NCBI RefSeq assembly: GCF_026810445.1
Contig: NZ_CP113949.1
Location: 1,488,001 to 1,552,000, forward strand
Length of the DNA: 64,000 nucleotides
Source of the DNA: Pseudomonas sp. BSw22131
GTDB lineage: Bacteria; Pseudomonadota; Gammaproteobacteria; Pseudomonadales; Pseudomonadaceae
Direction of reading: 5' to 3'
In this document: positions 45,333-53,983 of the stretch, in pieces
Numbering within the stretch: position 1 is the stretch's first letter
How the letters are laid out: the number at the start of each line of letters is the position of its first letter
Notes under the pieces: generated by a model
Database searches by the model: none
What the model was told of the DNA's origin: nothing
Seen by the model: the letters and a program-made list of their open reading frames with translations, nothing else
Made by a program: the position numbers and the translations under genes

Positions 45333-46037
45333 TCAGTCGGTTGCCATCAGGACTTCAAGCACCTGAATCAGCCCGGCTTGGGGATAGTGCCAGCGCACAT
45401 CCACGTCCCAGAACTGCGCGCCGTAGCGACGCTCGGGCGTAGGTCTCTGATAGGCCGGACGCGGGTCCTGCGCGAGACATTGCTCGATCAGCTCAATCAG
45501 CGGCTCAGCCAGGCGCAGGCCGTGGTCACGGGCCTGCACAAGGGCTTCTTCGTCCCACTGCACCGCAATCAACATCGGTGCAGCGCTGGCCATGGTGTTT
45601 CTCGCCTCCGGGATGATGTCCGCGTAAGGCACGTATGGCTTGATATCCAGCACCGGCGTGCCATCCAGCAGGTCGATGCCTGACAACCACAGTCGCCCGG
45701 CTTCGACCTTGTCCAGCTTGACCACGGATTGACCGATGCCATTGGGTCGGTGTGTTGCACGCGTCGAAAATACGCCCATGGATTGATTGCCGCCCAGACG
45801 TGGCGGGCGGACTTTCAATCGCGGTTTTTCTTCCAGCGCCTGATGAAACAAAAACAGCAGCCAGACATGACTGACTTGTTCGAGCCCCTGAACGGCATCG
45901 CCATTGTCGAACGGTGCGACCAGCTCAAGCACGCCCCGGGCGGCCGGAGCCAATTGGGGCTGACGGGGGATGGCGAACTTTTCCTTGAAACAGGAGCGAA
46001 CGTAGCCGACGGGGGAGACGTTGAAGGTGTCAGTCAT
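45333..46037 (-). CDS. trmO: tRNA (adenine(37)-N6)-methyltransferase TrmO
   Basis: TrmO (YaeB/TsaA family) methylates t6A37 of some Thr tRNAs using SAM. The 234-residue protein starts MTDTFNVSPVGYVRSCFKEKF. The beta-barrel core includes VFSTRATHRPNGIGQSVVKL near residue 90, GIDLLDGTPVLDIKPYVPYAD near 120, and a C-terminal domain with DPRPAYQ. It is on the minus strand with the DUF1456 gene 16 bases upstream, so they may share a transcript. Confidence 0.92.
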   Translation of the reverse strand: MTDTFNVSPVGYVRSCFKEKFAIPRQPQLAPAARGVLELVAPFDNGDAVQGLEQVSHVWLLFLFHQALEEKPRLKVRPPRLGGNQSMGVFSTRATHRPNGIGQSVVKLDKVEAGRLWLSGIDLLDGTPVLDIKPYVPYADIIPEARNTMASAAPMLIAVQWDEEALVQARDHGLRLAEPLIELIEQCLAQDPRPAYQRPTPERRYGAQFWDVDVRWHYPQAGLIQVLEVLMATD

Positions 46038-46053
46038 CTCGGGCTCGGATCGG

Positions 46054-46515
46054 TCAGCCGCGTACGCGCAGGGTCAGGCCCTTGAGGAAGTTGCGCAGCA
46101 GTTGATCGCCACAGGCGCGGTAGTTGTTATGACCGAACTTGCGAAACAGCGCGCTCAGTTCAGGCTTGGAGACCGGAAATTCAGAGGCCTTGAGAATGGC
46201 GTGCATGTCTTCTTCCTTGAGTTCGAAGGCGACACGCAACTTTTTCAGGACAGTATTGTTGGTCATCGGCAGCTCGGTCGGCACCGCAGGACGGCTTTCG
46301 TCCTTGCCACGCTTGAAGTAAACCAGGCCGTCGAGGAAGTGCGCCATGATTTCATCGCTGCACGGCTCGTAGCCTTCTTCTTCGTCTTTTTTGGTGAAGG
46401 CGATGACGTCCGCCTTGCTCACCTCGTAACCGCCGAGCTTGATGATGTCCACCACTTTGGCGTCGCTGATATCAAGCATGTAGCGAACGCTACGCAGTAC
46501 ATCGTTGTTCATCAT
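46054..46515 (-). CDS. DUF1456 (YehS-like) protein
   Basis: A 153-residue protein made of two similar halves (about 2-70 and 84-150). Both have the pattern N-x-V-L-(R/K)-x-(V/L)-R at the start, K-x-(E/D)-x-x-(A/S) in the middle and a (F/Y)-L-(D/K)-G-L ending. It belongs to the DUF1456/YehS family, whose function is not established. Start is MM at 46515/46512. It probably shares transcription with trmO on the minus strand. Confidence 0.85.
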   Translation of the reverse strand: MMNNDVLRSVRYMLDISDAKVVDIIKLGGYEVSKADVIAFTKKDEEEGYEPCSDEIMAHFLDGLVYFKRGKDESRPAVPTELPMTNNTVLKKLRVAFELKEEDMHAILKASEFPVSKPELSALFRKFGHNNYRACGDQLLRNFLKGLTLRVRG

Positions 46516-46587
46516 GGTGCTGGGGTCCTGATCAATCGGATGGAGCGGCGCGGTGAGTCCGCGCGGCGCTGAAGGGGAGGCAGAAGC

Positions 46588-47298
46588 CTAGAACTTTTCT
46601 TTGTCGGTCATGTAGCGCCACTGGCCTTCAGGCACCTTGCCAATCGACACGCCGCCCACGCGAATCCTGCGCACCGAGACCACTTTCAGGCCGACTGCTT
46701 CGCACAGTTGCGCGACAACGCCGGGCTGCGGGTTTTTCAGGGCGAAGCGCAAACGGGTTTCGTTCTGCCAGCTGGCCTTGACCTTCGCCAGCTCTTTGCC
46801 TTTATAGGTCATGCCGTGATTGAGGCGGTTGAGGCCATGGGCGACCATATCGCCAGACACTTCGACCACGTATTCCTGCTCGATCTTGCTGCGGTCATCG
46901 GTCAGCTTGCGCAGGATTTTCCAGTCCTGGCTGAAGATCATCAGGCCGCTGGCGTTGGCCTGCATGGTCGAGATCGGCTCCAGTCGCAAAAAGTGCCCTT
47001 TGAGCGGGCGCTTGCTGAAGCTGTGATCCGCCGACAGGGTGCCCGGCGCGATCAGGTTCAGTGCGACGTCGTCGGCCATGCCCGCAGGCTTGTTCAGCAA
47101 GATCGTCACCGGCTCCGGCGCATCGGCCTTGACTTCAGGGCTCAGCTCGACTTTCTGGTTGTCGACCTTGAACTGCGGCTCTTCAATGACCTGGCCATCA
47201 ACGGTGACCCAGCCGCCTTCGATGAACAGTTCAGCCTCCCGACGGGAGCAGCCCACCAGTTCAATCAGGCGTTTGGAAAGGCGAATGGGGTCAGTCAT
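46588..47298 (-). CDS. RsuA/RluF-like pseudouridine-synthase homologue lacking the catalytic Asp
   Basis: A 236-residue protein starting at 47298 (MTDPIRLSKRLIELVGCSRR). The S4 RNA-binding domain fills about 4-50, and a pseudouridine-synthase fold of the RsuA/RluB/E/F type fills 62-236. Against the remembered RluF motif PIGRLDKDSQGLIF, this protein reads PISTMQANASGLMIF without gaps, so the invariant Asp becomes Gln113. The NRQIRRMC motif is also altered to PGVVAQLC. The EQEYVV motif and the ending EGQWRYMTDKE are kept. It is therefore probably an RNA-binding pseudoenzyme, or an enzyme with a different chemistry. Confidence 0.85.
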   Translation of the reverse strand: MTDPIRLSKRLIELVGCSRREAELFIEGGWVTVDGQVIEEPQFKVDNQKVELSPEVKADAPEPVTILLNKPAGMADDVALNLIAPGTLSADHSFSKRPLKGHFLRLEPISTMQANASGLMIFSQDWKILRKLTDDRSKIEQEYVVEVSGDMVAHGLNRLNHGMTYKGKELAKVKASWQNETRLRFALKNPQPGVVAQLCEAVGLKVVSVRRIRVGGVSIGKVPEGQWRYMTDKEKF

Positions 47299-47477
47299 GA
47301 GAAAAGCCGTTACAAAGAGGAAAGGCGGCCATTGTACCCGTGCAAGCACCGTTAATCGCGGCAACATTGAAAATGCACTGCAGATGGGCGTCCATTCGGG
47401 GGCTTTTTTCATGGGAGCAGGGCGGACAACTGTGCTCTGATGCTCATCTCAGACACTTCAGACCCCGGAGTCCGGAC

Positions 47478-48473
47478 ATGACCACGTGGCTTCCCGCGAT
47501 GCTTTTTGCTGTCAGCTTGCCGTTGATGGCGGCTCAGACACCCACTTACGGCCCGCAACTCGGGGGCTTTCAGTACCCTTACCCGGCGCAGAACTTCAGC
47601 TTTGAATCCCAAGGCAAACAGGTGCAGATGGGCTACATGGACATCAAACCGACCGGTGAAGCCAATGGTCGCAGCGTGGTGATGTTGCACGGCAAGAACT
47701 TCTGCGGCGCGACTTGGGAAGGCAGCATCAAGGCACTGAGCGCCGCCGGGTATCGCGTGGTAGCGCCGGATCAGATCGGGTTTTGCCGTTCAAGCAAGCC
47801 TGCCGATTATCAATACAGCTTCGAGCAACTGGCGCAAAACACTCATGCGCTGCTGGCAAACCTGGGCATCGAACATGTTGCGGTAGTCGGGCATTCCATG
47901 GGCGGCATGCTCGCGACGCGTTATGCCCTGATGTACCCGGATCAGGTCGATCAGTTGTTGCTGGTCAACCCGATTGGCCTGGAAGACTGGAAGGCCAAAG
48001 GTGTGCCTGATCGCAGTTTCGATGACTGGTACGCACGTGAGCTGAAGACCAATGCCGAAAGCATCCGCAAGTATCAGCAATCGACCTACTACGCCAACCA
48101 ATGGCGGCCGGAGTTTGATCATTGGGTCGACATGCAGGCCGGTATGTTCAACGGCAAAGGCAAGGAGGAGGTCGCCAGGGCGTCAGCGCTGACGTACGGC
48201 ATGATCTTCAATCAGCCGGTGTTCTATGACTTTGAAAAGCTGAAAGTGCCGACCGTGTTGTTTATCGGTCAGAAGGACAACACTGCGATTGCCAAAGACG
48301 CTGCGCCGCAAGCATTGCGCAAAGAGCTCGGCAATTACCCGGAATTGGGCAAGGCTGTCGCCAGGCGCATCCCTGACGCCACGTTGGTGGAGTTTGCAGG
48401 GCTTGGCCATGCGCCACAGATTCAAGATCCGGAGCAGTTCAATCGGGTTTTGCTCGGTAGCCTGAAGCGCTGA
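47478..48473 (+). CDS. Exported alpha/beta hydrolase
   Basis: A 331-residue alpha/beta hydrolase. ATG 47478 opens a signal peptide (MTTWLPAMLFAVSLPLMAA) and the mature part starts near QTPTYGPQ. The oxyanion region is MLHGKNFCGATW near residue 75. The nucleophile Ser is in VVGHSMGGMLA near 145. The acid is probably in FIGQKDN and the His in GLGHAPQ near 315. It resembles esterases and haloperoxidase-like hydrolases. The substrate is unknown, and the location is predicted periplasmic. Confidence 0.82.
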   Translation: MTTWLPAMLFAVSLPLMAAQTPTYGPQLGGFQYPYPAQNFSFESQGKQVQMGYMDIKPTGEANGRSVVMLHGKNFCGATWEGSIKALSAAGYRVVAPDQIGFCRSSKPADYQYSFEQLAQNTHALLANLGIEHVAVVGHSMGGMLATRYALMYPDQVDQLLLVNPIGLEDWKAKGVPDRSFDDWYARELKTNAESIRKYQQSTYYANQWRPEFDHWVDMQAGMFNGKGKEEVARASALTYGMIFNQPVFYDFEKLKVPTVLFIGQKDNTAIAKDAAPQALRKELGNYPELGKAVARRIPDATLVEFAGLGHAPQIQDPEQFNRVLLGSLKR

Positions 48474-48498
48474 ACCCGATGCTCAGTCGCGCGTGACT

Positions 48499-48960
48499 TC
48501 AGTGGGGCGTTCGCATCCGTAGTTTCATTTGCAGCATCGGATATGGACGCCCCAGCCCATCGAGTTCTGCACGTCCCGCGACTTCAAATCCCTGGCTGAT
48601 ATAAAAGCCCAGGGCTTGCAGGTTTTGCTCGTTGACGTCCAGTTCAGTGATATCGAATTGCTCAATGGCGTAGTTCAGCAACCTTTTACCTAATCCTTGC
48701 CCACGGCACTGCGGGGCAATGAACAGCATTTCCAGCTTGCCCGGCGTCGTGCCCGCAAAGCCTTTTATGTTGAGGTGGGTGTCGCGCAGGCAGAACAGAT
48801 TGACGGCATCAAGGTACTGGGTCAGCAGCAGTCTTTTCAGCAGTGCAATGTAGTCATCGGGAAGGAAGTCGTGGGTGGCGCGGACTGATTCTTCCCACAG
48901 CCGTGCGAGCTCTGCGTAGTCATACGTTTTGGGCAGATAAATGACCGAATCGTGAGGCAT
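48499..48960 (-). CDS. GNAT-family acetyltransferase
   Basis: A 153-residue N-acetyltransferase. The acetyl-CoA site is MLFIAPQCRGQGLGKRLLNYAI near residue 80-100 (R/Q-x-x-G-x-G/A type), followed by ELDVNEQNLQALGFYISQGF, as in YjaB-like proteins. The substrate is unknown. The gene lies 25 bases past the convergent hydrolase gene and is divided from rimO by a terminator. Confidence 0.85.
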   Translation of the reverse strand: MPHDSVIYLPKTYDYAELARLWEESVRATHDFLPDDYIALLKRLLLTQYLDAVNLFCLRDTHLNIKGFAGTTPGKLEMLFIAPQCRGQGLGKRLLNYAIEQFDITELDVNEQNLQALGFYISQGFEVAGRAELDGLGRPYPMLQMKLRMRTPH

Positions 48961-49017
48961 GGTGCCTGTCCTCCCATCGCAGCGACGGCCTTCATATCAC
49001 GATAGCCAAAAACCGCA

Positions 49018-49044
49018 AACCCCGCCGTTTGACGGGCGGGGCTT
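49018..49044 (-). terminator. rimO terminator
   Basis: CCCCGCC (49020-49026) pairs with GGCGGGG (49035-49041). On the minus strand the hairpin is followed by TTTGCGGTTTTT. It lies 41 bases past the rimO stop and separates rimO from the GNAT gene. Confidence 0.75.
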
Positions 49045-49084
49045 GTTGATGATGCCGTTGCTGCGAGGCGTCCTGATCAGGCGA

Positions 49085-50422
49085 TCAGATCGTTTCAGCC
49101 CACAGATCGTATTCATCGGCATCGATCACGCGGCACATGACCTTGTCGCCCGGCTTGAGGTCCTTGTCGCTTTCAACAAACACGCTGCCGTCGATTTCCG
49201 GCGCATCGAAGAAGCAGCGGCCGACAAAGCCCTGTTCGTCGACTTCATCGATCAGGACTTCGATTTCCTTGCCGATCTTCATTTGCAGGCGTGCAGCACT
49301 GATGGCCTGCTGGTGCGCCATGAAGCGGTCCCAGCGGTCTTGCTTCACATCGTCCGGGACGATGGCTGCGTCCAGCAGATTGGCGGGCGCGCCCTCGACC
49401 GGGGAGTACTGGAAGCAGCCGACACGGTCGAGTTGCGCTTCTGTCAGCCAGTCCAGCAGGTATTGGAAGTCTTCTTCGGTTTCGCCCGGGAAGCCGACGA
49501 TGAACGTCGAGCGGATGACCAGATCGGGACACTGTTCGCGCCAGTTCTTGATGCGTGCCAGGGTCTTGTCTTCGAAAGCCGGGCGCTTCATCAGCTTGAG
49601 GATCTTCGGGCTCGCGTGCTGGAAGGGGATGTCCAGATACGGGAGGATTTTCCCGGCGGCCATCAACGGGATGATTTCGTCCACGTGCGGATACGGATAC
49701 ACGTAGTGCAAACGCACCCAGACACCCAGTGAGCTAAGCGCCTGACACAGCTCGGTCATGCGCGTGCGCACAGGGGCGCCGTTCCAGAAGCCGGTGCGGT
49801 ATTTGATGTCGACGCCGTAAGCGCTGGTGTCCTGAGAGATCACCAGCAGCTCTTTCACGCCGGCTTTGACCAAACGCTGTGCTTCGTCGAGCACATCGCC
49901 CACCGGACGGCTGACGAGCTTGCCGCGCATGGACGGGATGATGCAGAAGCTGCAACTGTGGTTGCAGCCTTCGGAAATCTTCAGGTACGCGTAATGGCGT
50001 GGGGTCAGCTTGACACCTTGGGGCGGTACCAGATCGATCAACGGGTTGTGGTTGAGATTCGGTGGCGCGGCGTCATGCACGGCGTTGACCACTTGCTCGT
50101 ATTGCTGCGGCCCGGTGACGGCCAGCACGCTGGGGTGAACCTTACGGATAACGCTTTCATCGACGCCCATGCAGCCGGTCACGATGACCTTGCCGTTTTC
50201 CGCCAGCGCTTCGCCGATCACTTCCAGCGATTCAGCCTTGGCGCTGTCAATGAAGCCGCATGTATTGACGACTACGACATCCGCGTCTTCGTAGGTCGGT
50301 ACCACTTGGTAGCCTTCCATACGCAGTTGCGTGAGGATGCGCTCTGAATCGACCAAAGCCTTCGGGCAGCCCAGGCTGACGAAGCCAACCTTGGGGGCGG
50401 CGGGAGTGGTAACGATGGACAT
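49085..50422 (-). CDS. rimO: Ribosomal protein S12 methylthiotransferase RimO
   Basis: A radical-SAM enzyme that methylthiolates Asp88 of ribosomal protein S12. The 445-residue protein has the N-terminal UPF0004 domain with three cluster Cys ([26 protein letters not shown]), the radical-SAM motif [11 protein letters not shown] near residue 150, and a C-terminal TRAM domain (about 375-445). The start ATG 50422 gives [20 protein letters not shown]. It is divergent from kup across 268 bases. Confidence 0.97.
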   Translation of the reverse strand: MSIVTTPAAPKVGFVSLGCPKALVDSERILTQLRMEGYQVVPTYEDADVVVVNTCGFIDSAKAESLEVIGEALAENGKVIVTGCMGVDESVIRKVHPSVLAVTGPQQYEQVVNAVHDAAPPNLNHNPLIDLVPPQGVKLTPRHYAYLKISEGCNHSCSFCIIPSMRGKLVSRPVGDVLDEAQRLVKAGVKELLVISQDTSAYGVDIKYRTGFWNGAPVRTRMTELCQALSSLGVWVRLHYVYPYPHVDEIIPLMAAGKILPYLDIPFQHASPKILKLMKRPAFEDKTLARIKNWREQCPDLVIRSTFIVGFPGETEEDFQYLLDWLTEAQLDRVGCFQYSPVEGAPANLLDAAIVPDDVKQDRWDRFMAHQQAISAARLQMKIGKEIEVLIDEVDEQGFVGRCFFDAPEIDGSVFVESDKDLKPGDKVMCRVIDADEYDLWAETI

Positions 50423-50690
50423 GACTAACCTCGGCGTTGTGTGCCCAGGCTATTGGCCGAGACACTGACTGGGCGCTTGCTGCGCCTCTGATCAAAAAGT
50501 GCGCAATTCTAGCGATGAGTCGTGAGATTGACCAGCGTTATACGGAGAATTAAGACGAGTGCTGCGCTATGCTTCGGCGTGTTGCACCTACCGCGCAGGC
50601 TGTGGGCGGCATCTGAATTTTAAGATAGGGCGCTGGTCAATCTCACAACGTGCTATCGCAGCGCTCGAGTCACAGTTTCAGGAGTGGTAA

Positions 50691-52589
50691 ATGGGTCATG
50701 CAAGCAGTTCGGCAGAAGCCGGGCATCAGTCAGCCAAGCCATTGGGTTTGTTGGTGGCAGCTGTCGGTGTGGTGTACGGCGACATCGGCACCAGTCCACT
50801 CTATACGCTCAAAGAGGTGTTCAACGGCAACTACGGTGTGCAGGTCAGTCATGACGGCGTGCTGGGTATCCTGTCGCTGATCTTCTGGTCTTTGATCTGG
50901 GTGGTTTCGATCAAGTACATGGCGTTCGTGCTGCGTGCCGATAACCAGGGCGAGGGCGGCATCATGGCCCTGACAGCGCTGGCCCGCCGCGCAACGGCCA
51001 AGTATCCCAGGCTGCAAGCGGTGATGATCGTATTCGGTCTGTTTGGCGCTGCGTTGTTTTACGGCGACAGCATGATCACTCCGGCGATTTCGGTGTTGTC
51101 GGCGATAGAAGGCATGGAGCTGGCGTTCGACGGCATTGAACACTGGGTGGTGCCTATCGCGCTGGTGGTCCTGGTCGGGCTGTTCCTCATTCAGCGCCAC
51201 GGCACCGCGCGTATAGGCATCCTGTTCGGGCCTGTCATGGTGACCTGGTTCCTGGTGCTGGGCGTGTTGGGCGTCTATGGGATTCTTCAGCAGCCCGAGG
51301 TGATGCACTCGGTCAACCCGATGTGGGCGGTGCGTTTCTTTATCGTGCATCCGGGGATCGGTGTGGCGATTCTCGGCGCTGTGGTGCTCGCGCTGACAGG
51401 TGCCGAAGCGTTGTATGCGGACATGGGCCATTTCGGCCGCAAGCCGATTTCCCGCGCATGGTTTGCACTGGTGCTGCCCGCGCTGGTGCTGAACTACTTC
51501 GGCCAGGGCGCGCTGGTATTGCAAGACCCTGAGGCAGTGCGCAACCCGTTCTACCTGCTGGCGCCGAGTTGGGCGCTGCTGCCGCTGATCGCGCTCTCCA
51601 CGCTGGCCACCGTGATCGCCTCGCAGGCGGTCATTTCCGGTGCGTTCTCGATGACCCTGCAAGCCATCCAGTTGGGTTACATCCCGCGTATGTTCATTCA
51701 GCACACGTCCAGTGCTGAGCAGGGCCAGATCTACATCGGCGCGGTGAACTGGGCGCTGATGGTCGGCGTGATTCTGCTGGTCCTCGGTTTTGAGTCCTCC
51801 GGCGCCCTGGCGTCTGCTTACGGGGTAGCCGTGACAGGCACCATGCTTTGCACGACGATTCTGGTGTCGGCCGTCATGTTGCTGCTGTGGAAGTGGCCGC
51901 CTTTGCTGGCGGTGCCGATTCTGGTGGTGTGCCTGTTGGTGGACGGTCTGTTCTTCGCGGCTAACGTGCCGAAGATATTACAGGGCGGGGCGTTTCCGTT
52001 TATCGCCGGTATCGTGTTGTTTATCCTGATGACGACCTGGAAGCGCGGCAAGCAGTTGCTGGTGGAGCGTATCGATGAAGGCGGTCTGCCCTTGCCGATT
52101 TTCATCAGCAGTATTCGTGTGCAGCCTCCCCATCGAGTGCAGGGTACTGCAGTGTTTCTGACGGCCCGGCCTGATGCTGTGCCTCACGCGTTGTTGCATA
52201 ACCTGCTGCATAACCAAGTGTTGCATGAGCAGGTGGTGCTGTTGACAGTGGTGTACGAGGACTCTCCAAGAGTGCCCGCGTCTGAGCGCTTTGAGGTCGA
52301 GGCCTACGGCGAAGGGTTTTTCCGCGTCATCTTGCACTTTGGCTTCATCGACGAGCCGGACGTGCCGGCTGCCCTTAAGCTGTGCCATTTGCCTGAGCTT
52401 GATTTCAGTCCGATGCGTACCACCTATTTCCTCAGCCGCGAAACGGTGGTGTCGTCCAAGCTGGAAGGCATGGCGCGCTGGCGAGAAGGGTTGTTTGCGT
52501 TCATGTTGAAGAACGCCAACGGCAACCTGCGGTTCTTCAAGTTGCCGTTCAACCGGGTGATCGAGCTGGGCACGCAGGTCGAGATGTAG
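50691..52589 (+). CDS. kup: Low-affinity potassium transporter Kup
   Basis: A potassium/proton symporter of the KUP/HAK family, 632 residues. It begins with a cytoplasmic tail, then [18 protein letters not shown] near residue 24, a GEGGIMAL motif, and about twelve membrane helices up to residue 430. A cytoplasmic C-terminal domain follows. The start is ATG 50691 with CAGGAGTGG upstream. It stands alone between divergent rimO and a bidirectional terminator. Confidence 0.97.
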   Translation: MGHASSSAEAGHQSAKPLGLLVAAVGVVYGDIGTSPLYTLKEVFNGNYGVQVSHDGVLGILSLIFWSLIWVVSIKYMAFVLRADNQGEGGIMALTALARRATAKYPRLQAVMIVFGLFGAALFYGDSMITPAISVLSAIEGMELAFDGIEHWVVPIALVVLVGLFLIQRHGTARIGILFGPVMVTWFLVLGVLGVYGILQQPEVMHSVNPMWAVRFFIVHPGIGVAILGAVVLALTGAEALYADMGHFGRKPISRAWFALVLPALVLNYFGQGALVLQDPEAVRNPFYLLAPSWALLPLIALSTLATVIASQAVISGAFSMTLQAIQLGYIPRMFIQHTSSAEQGQIYIGAVNWALMVGVILLVLGFESSGALASAYGVAVTGTMLCTTILVSAVMLLLWKWPPLLAVPILVVCLLVDGLFFAANVPKILQGGAFPFIAGIVLFILMTTWKRGKQLLVERIDEGGLPLPIFISSIRVQPPHRVQGTAVFLTARPDAVPHALLHNLLHNQVLHEQVVLLTVVYEDSPRVPASERFEVEAYGEGFFRVILHFGFIDEPDVPAALKLCHLPELDFSPMRTTYFLSRETVVSSKLEGMARWREGLFAFMLKNANGNLRFFKLPFNRVIELGTQVEM

Positions 52590-52628
52590 CGGCAGCCGAG
52601 CGGCCTGCACAAGTGCTTGTCGTTCCCT

Positions 52629-52667
52629 GATAGCCCATAAAAAAATCCCCGCAGTCTGACGAGTGCG
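52629..52667. terminator. Bidirectional terminator between kup and the virJ-like gene
   Basis: AAAAATCCCCGCA (52631-52643) pairs with TGCGGGGATTTTT (52654-52666) around a 10-base loop. The A and T runs on each side allow use from both strands by the convergent genes. Confidence 0.92.
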
Positions 52668-52696
52668 GGGATTTTTTATGGCTGGACGATTACCGC

Positions 52697-53983
52697 CTAC
52701 TGAGCGGCCGTCTTGCCTTGACGCTTGTTGATGGCGTCGATCAGACGCTTGGCCAAAGCAGGGTAGTTCTCATCAAAGTGGTGGCCGCCAGGCAATTGCA
52801 GTTTCTCACCGGGCGCGGTGGCTTCGGTGCATCCGCTTTCGTCCTTCTCCTCGATGCCGTAGACGCACAGTACTTTCTCGGCGGGCAGCTTGGCCATCTC
52901 AGGACCAGTAGCCGCTTCCTTGCCCGCAGCCCCCAGCCATCCCTCTACTGCGATTTCGAAGCTGCCAGTGCGTGCGAACGCCAGCAGGACGATTGCATCC
53001 ACGCGGTTCTGATCGTCGGCATCGAGACGGTTGTAGATAGCCGGCAAAACGTCGGCCCCAAACGAGTAACCCATCAGAATGAACCGCTTGGTGCCCCACT
53101 TCTGCCGGTAATGCCCCATGAGGTCAGCAAGGTCGGTCGCGGTCTGTTCCGGCGATTTGTGTTCCCAGTAGTAGCGCAGCGTATCGATGCCCACGGTCGG
53201 ATAGCCGACTTTCGCCATTTCGCCTGCAACGTCCTTATCAAGGTCGCGCCAACCGCCGTCGCCGGACAGAAACAACGTTACGGTGTCGGAAGTCTGGCCG
53301 GCAGGCACTTCAACTACCGGAATGCGCAGGCCACCATCGTCATCGCTGCCACCGACTAACTGGTGGCGCAGTTCGGTGTTCAGGACTTGCGGCAATTTGA
53401 TGTCGTAGTCGCTGATGCTGGTCTCGGCATTGGGTTGATCCCGTACGAACTTGGCGCTGGTATCGTCAGGCGCGTCGTTCCAGGCAGCCAGCCAGTGGCC
53501 GTGGGCAGCCGATTGCGGCAGATTGTCGTGGCAGCCCGGATCTTCAATGTTGAAGCCGACCGAGATGGCACTGGCCTTGTCATCAGTCTGTTCTGTGAGC
53601 CAGCGCCAGGCCAGGATCGAGCCTGGACCTATCCCCGCCACGAGGGTGGCGGGTTTGTCGAGTTTGCCAAGGGCTTGCCTGAACGTCTGTTCCTGCAAAG
53701 CGCAGTCTTCCTTGGGCAGCACCACCTGAATGATCTGAGCCGAAGCGTCGCGGCTCAATGCCAGGATTTGCTTCTCGCTCAGAGCATCGTCAGCGGTCAC
53801 CGCCAGCGCAACTTGAGTCTTGGGGCTCGAGGGCGGTGTGGCGCGGATCAATGCCACGCCGTTGTCCAGTTTGAGGTTTTCCAGCGTGGCTTGCGGGACA
53901 GGGCGATTCCACATCCAGGCTGCCAGTGCAACGGCCAGAATAATCAGGCCGGCAAGCCAAAACCGCCAGTAGCGTCGAATCAT
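52697..53983 (-). CDS. AcvB/VirJ-family aminoacyl-phosphatidylglycerol hydrolase
   Basis: A 428-residue exported or membrane-anchored alpha/beta hydrolase (N-terminal hydrophobic segment 8-24). The VirJ-type domain is C-terminal (about 235-420), with FLSGDGGWRDLDKDVAGEM and the nucleophile motif ILMGYSFGADVLP, and a late GGHHFDENY with the likely catalytic His. In Agrobacterium AcvB and in P. aeruginosa PA0919, such proteins hydrolyse Lys- or Ala-phosphatidylglycerol. It overlaps the mprF stop by one base, which supports that role here. Confidence 0.85.
   Translation of the reverse strand: MIRRYWRFWLAGLIILAVALAAWMWNRPVPQATLENLKLDNGVALIRATPPSSPKTQVALAVTADDALSEKQILALSRDASAQIIQVVLPKEDCALQEQTFRQALGKLDKPATLVAGIGPGSILAWRWLTEQTDDKASAISVGFNIEDPGCHDNLPQSAAHGHWLAAWNDAPDDTSAKFVRDQPNAETSISDYDIKLPQVLNTELRHQLVGGSDDDGGLRIPVVEVPAGQTSDTVTLFLSGDGGWRDLDKDVAGEMAKVGYPTVGIDTLRYYWEHKSPEQTATDLADLMGHYRQKWGTKRFILMGYSFGADVLPAIYNRLDADDQNRVDAIVLLAFARTGSFEIAVEGWLGAAGKEAATGPEMAKLPAEKVLCVYGIEEKDESGCTEATAPGEKLQLPGGHHFDENYPALAKRLIDAINKRQGKTAAQ

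Noticed and set aside
46588..47298. Calling this a normal rluF or rsuA gene
   Set aside because: The catalytic Asp and the basic NRQIRRM motif are absent, so the enzymatic name would be unsupported.
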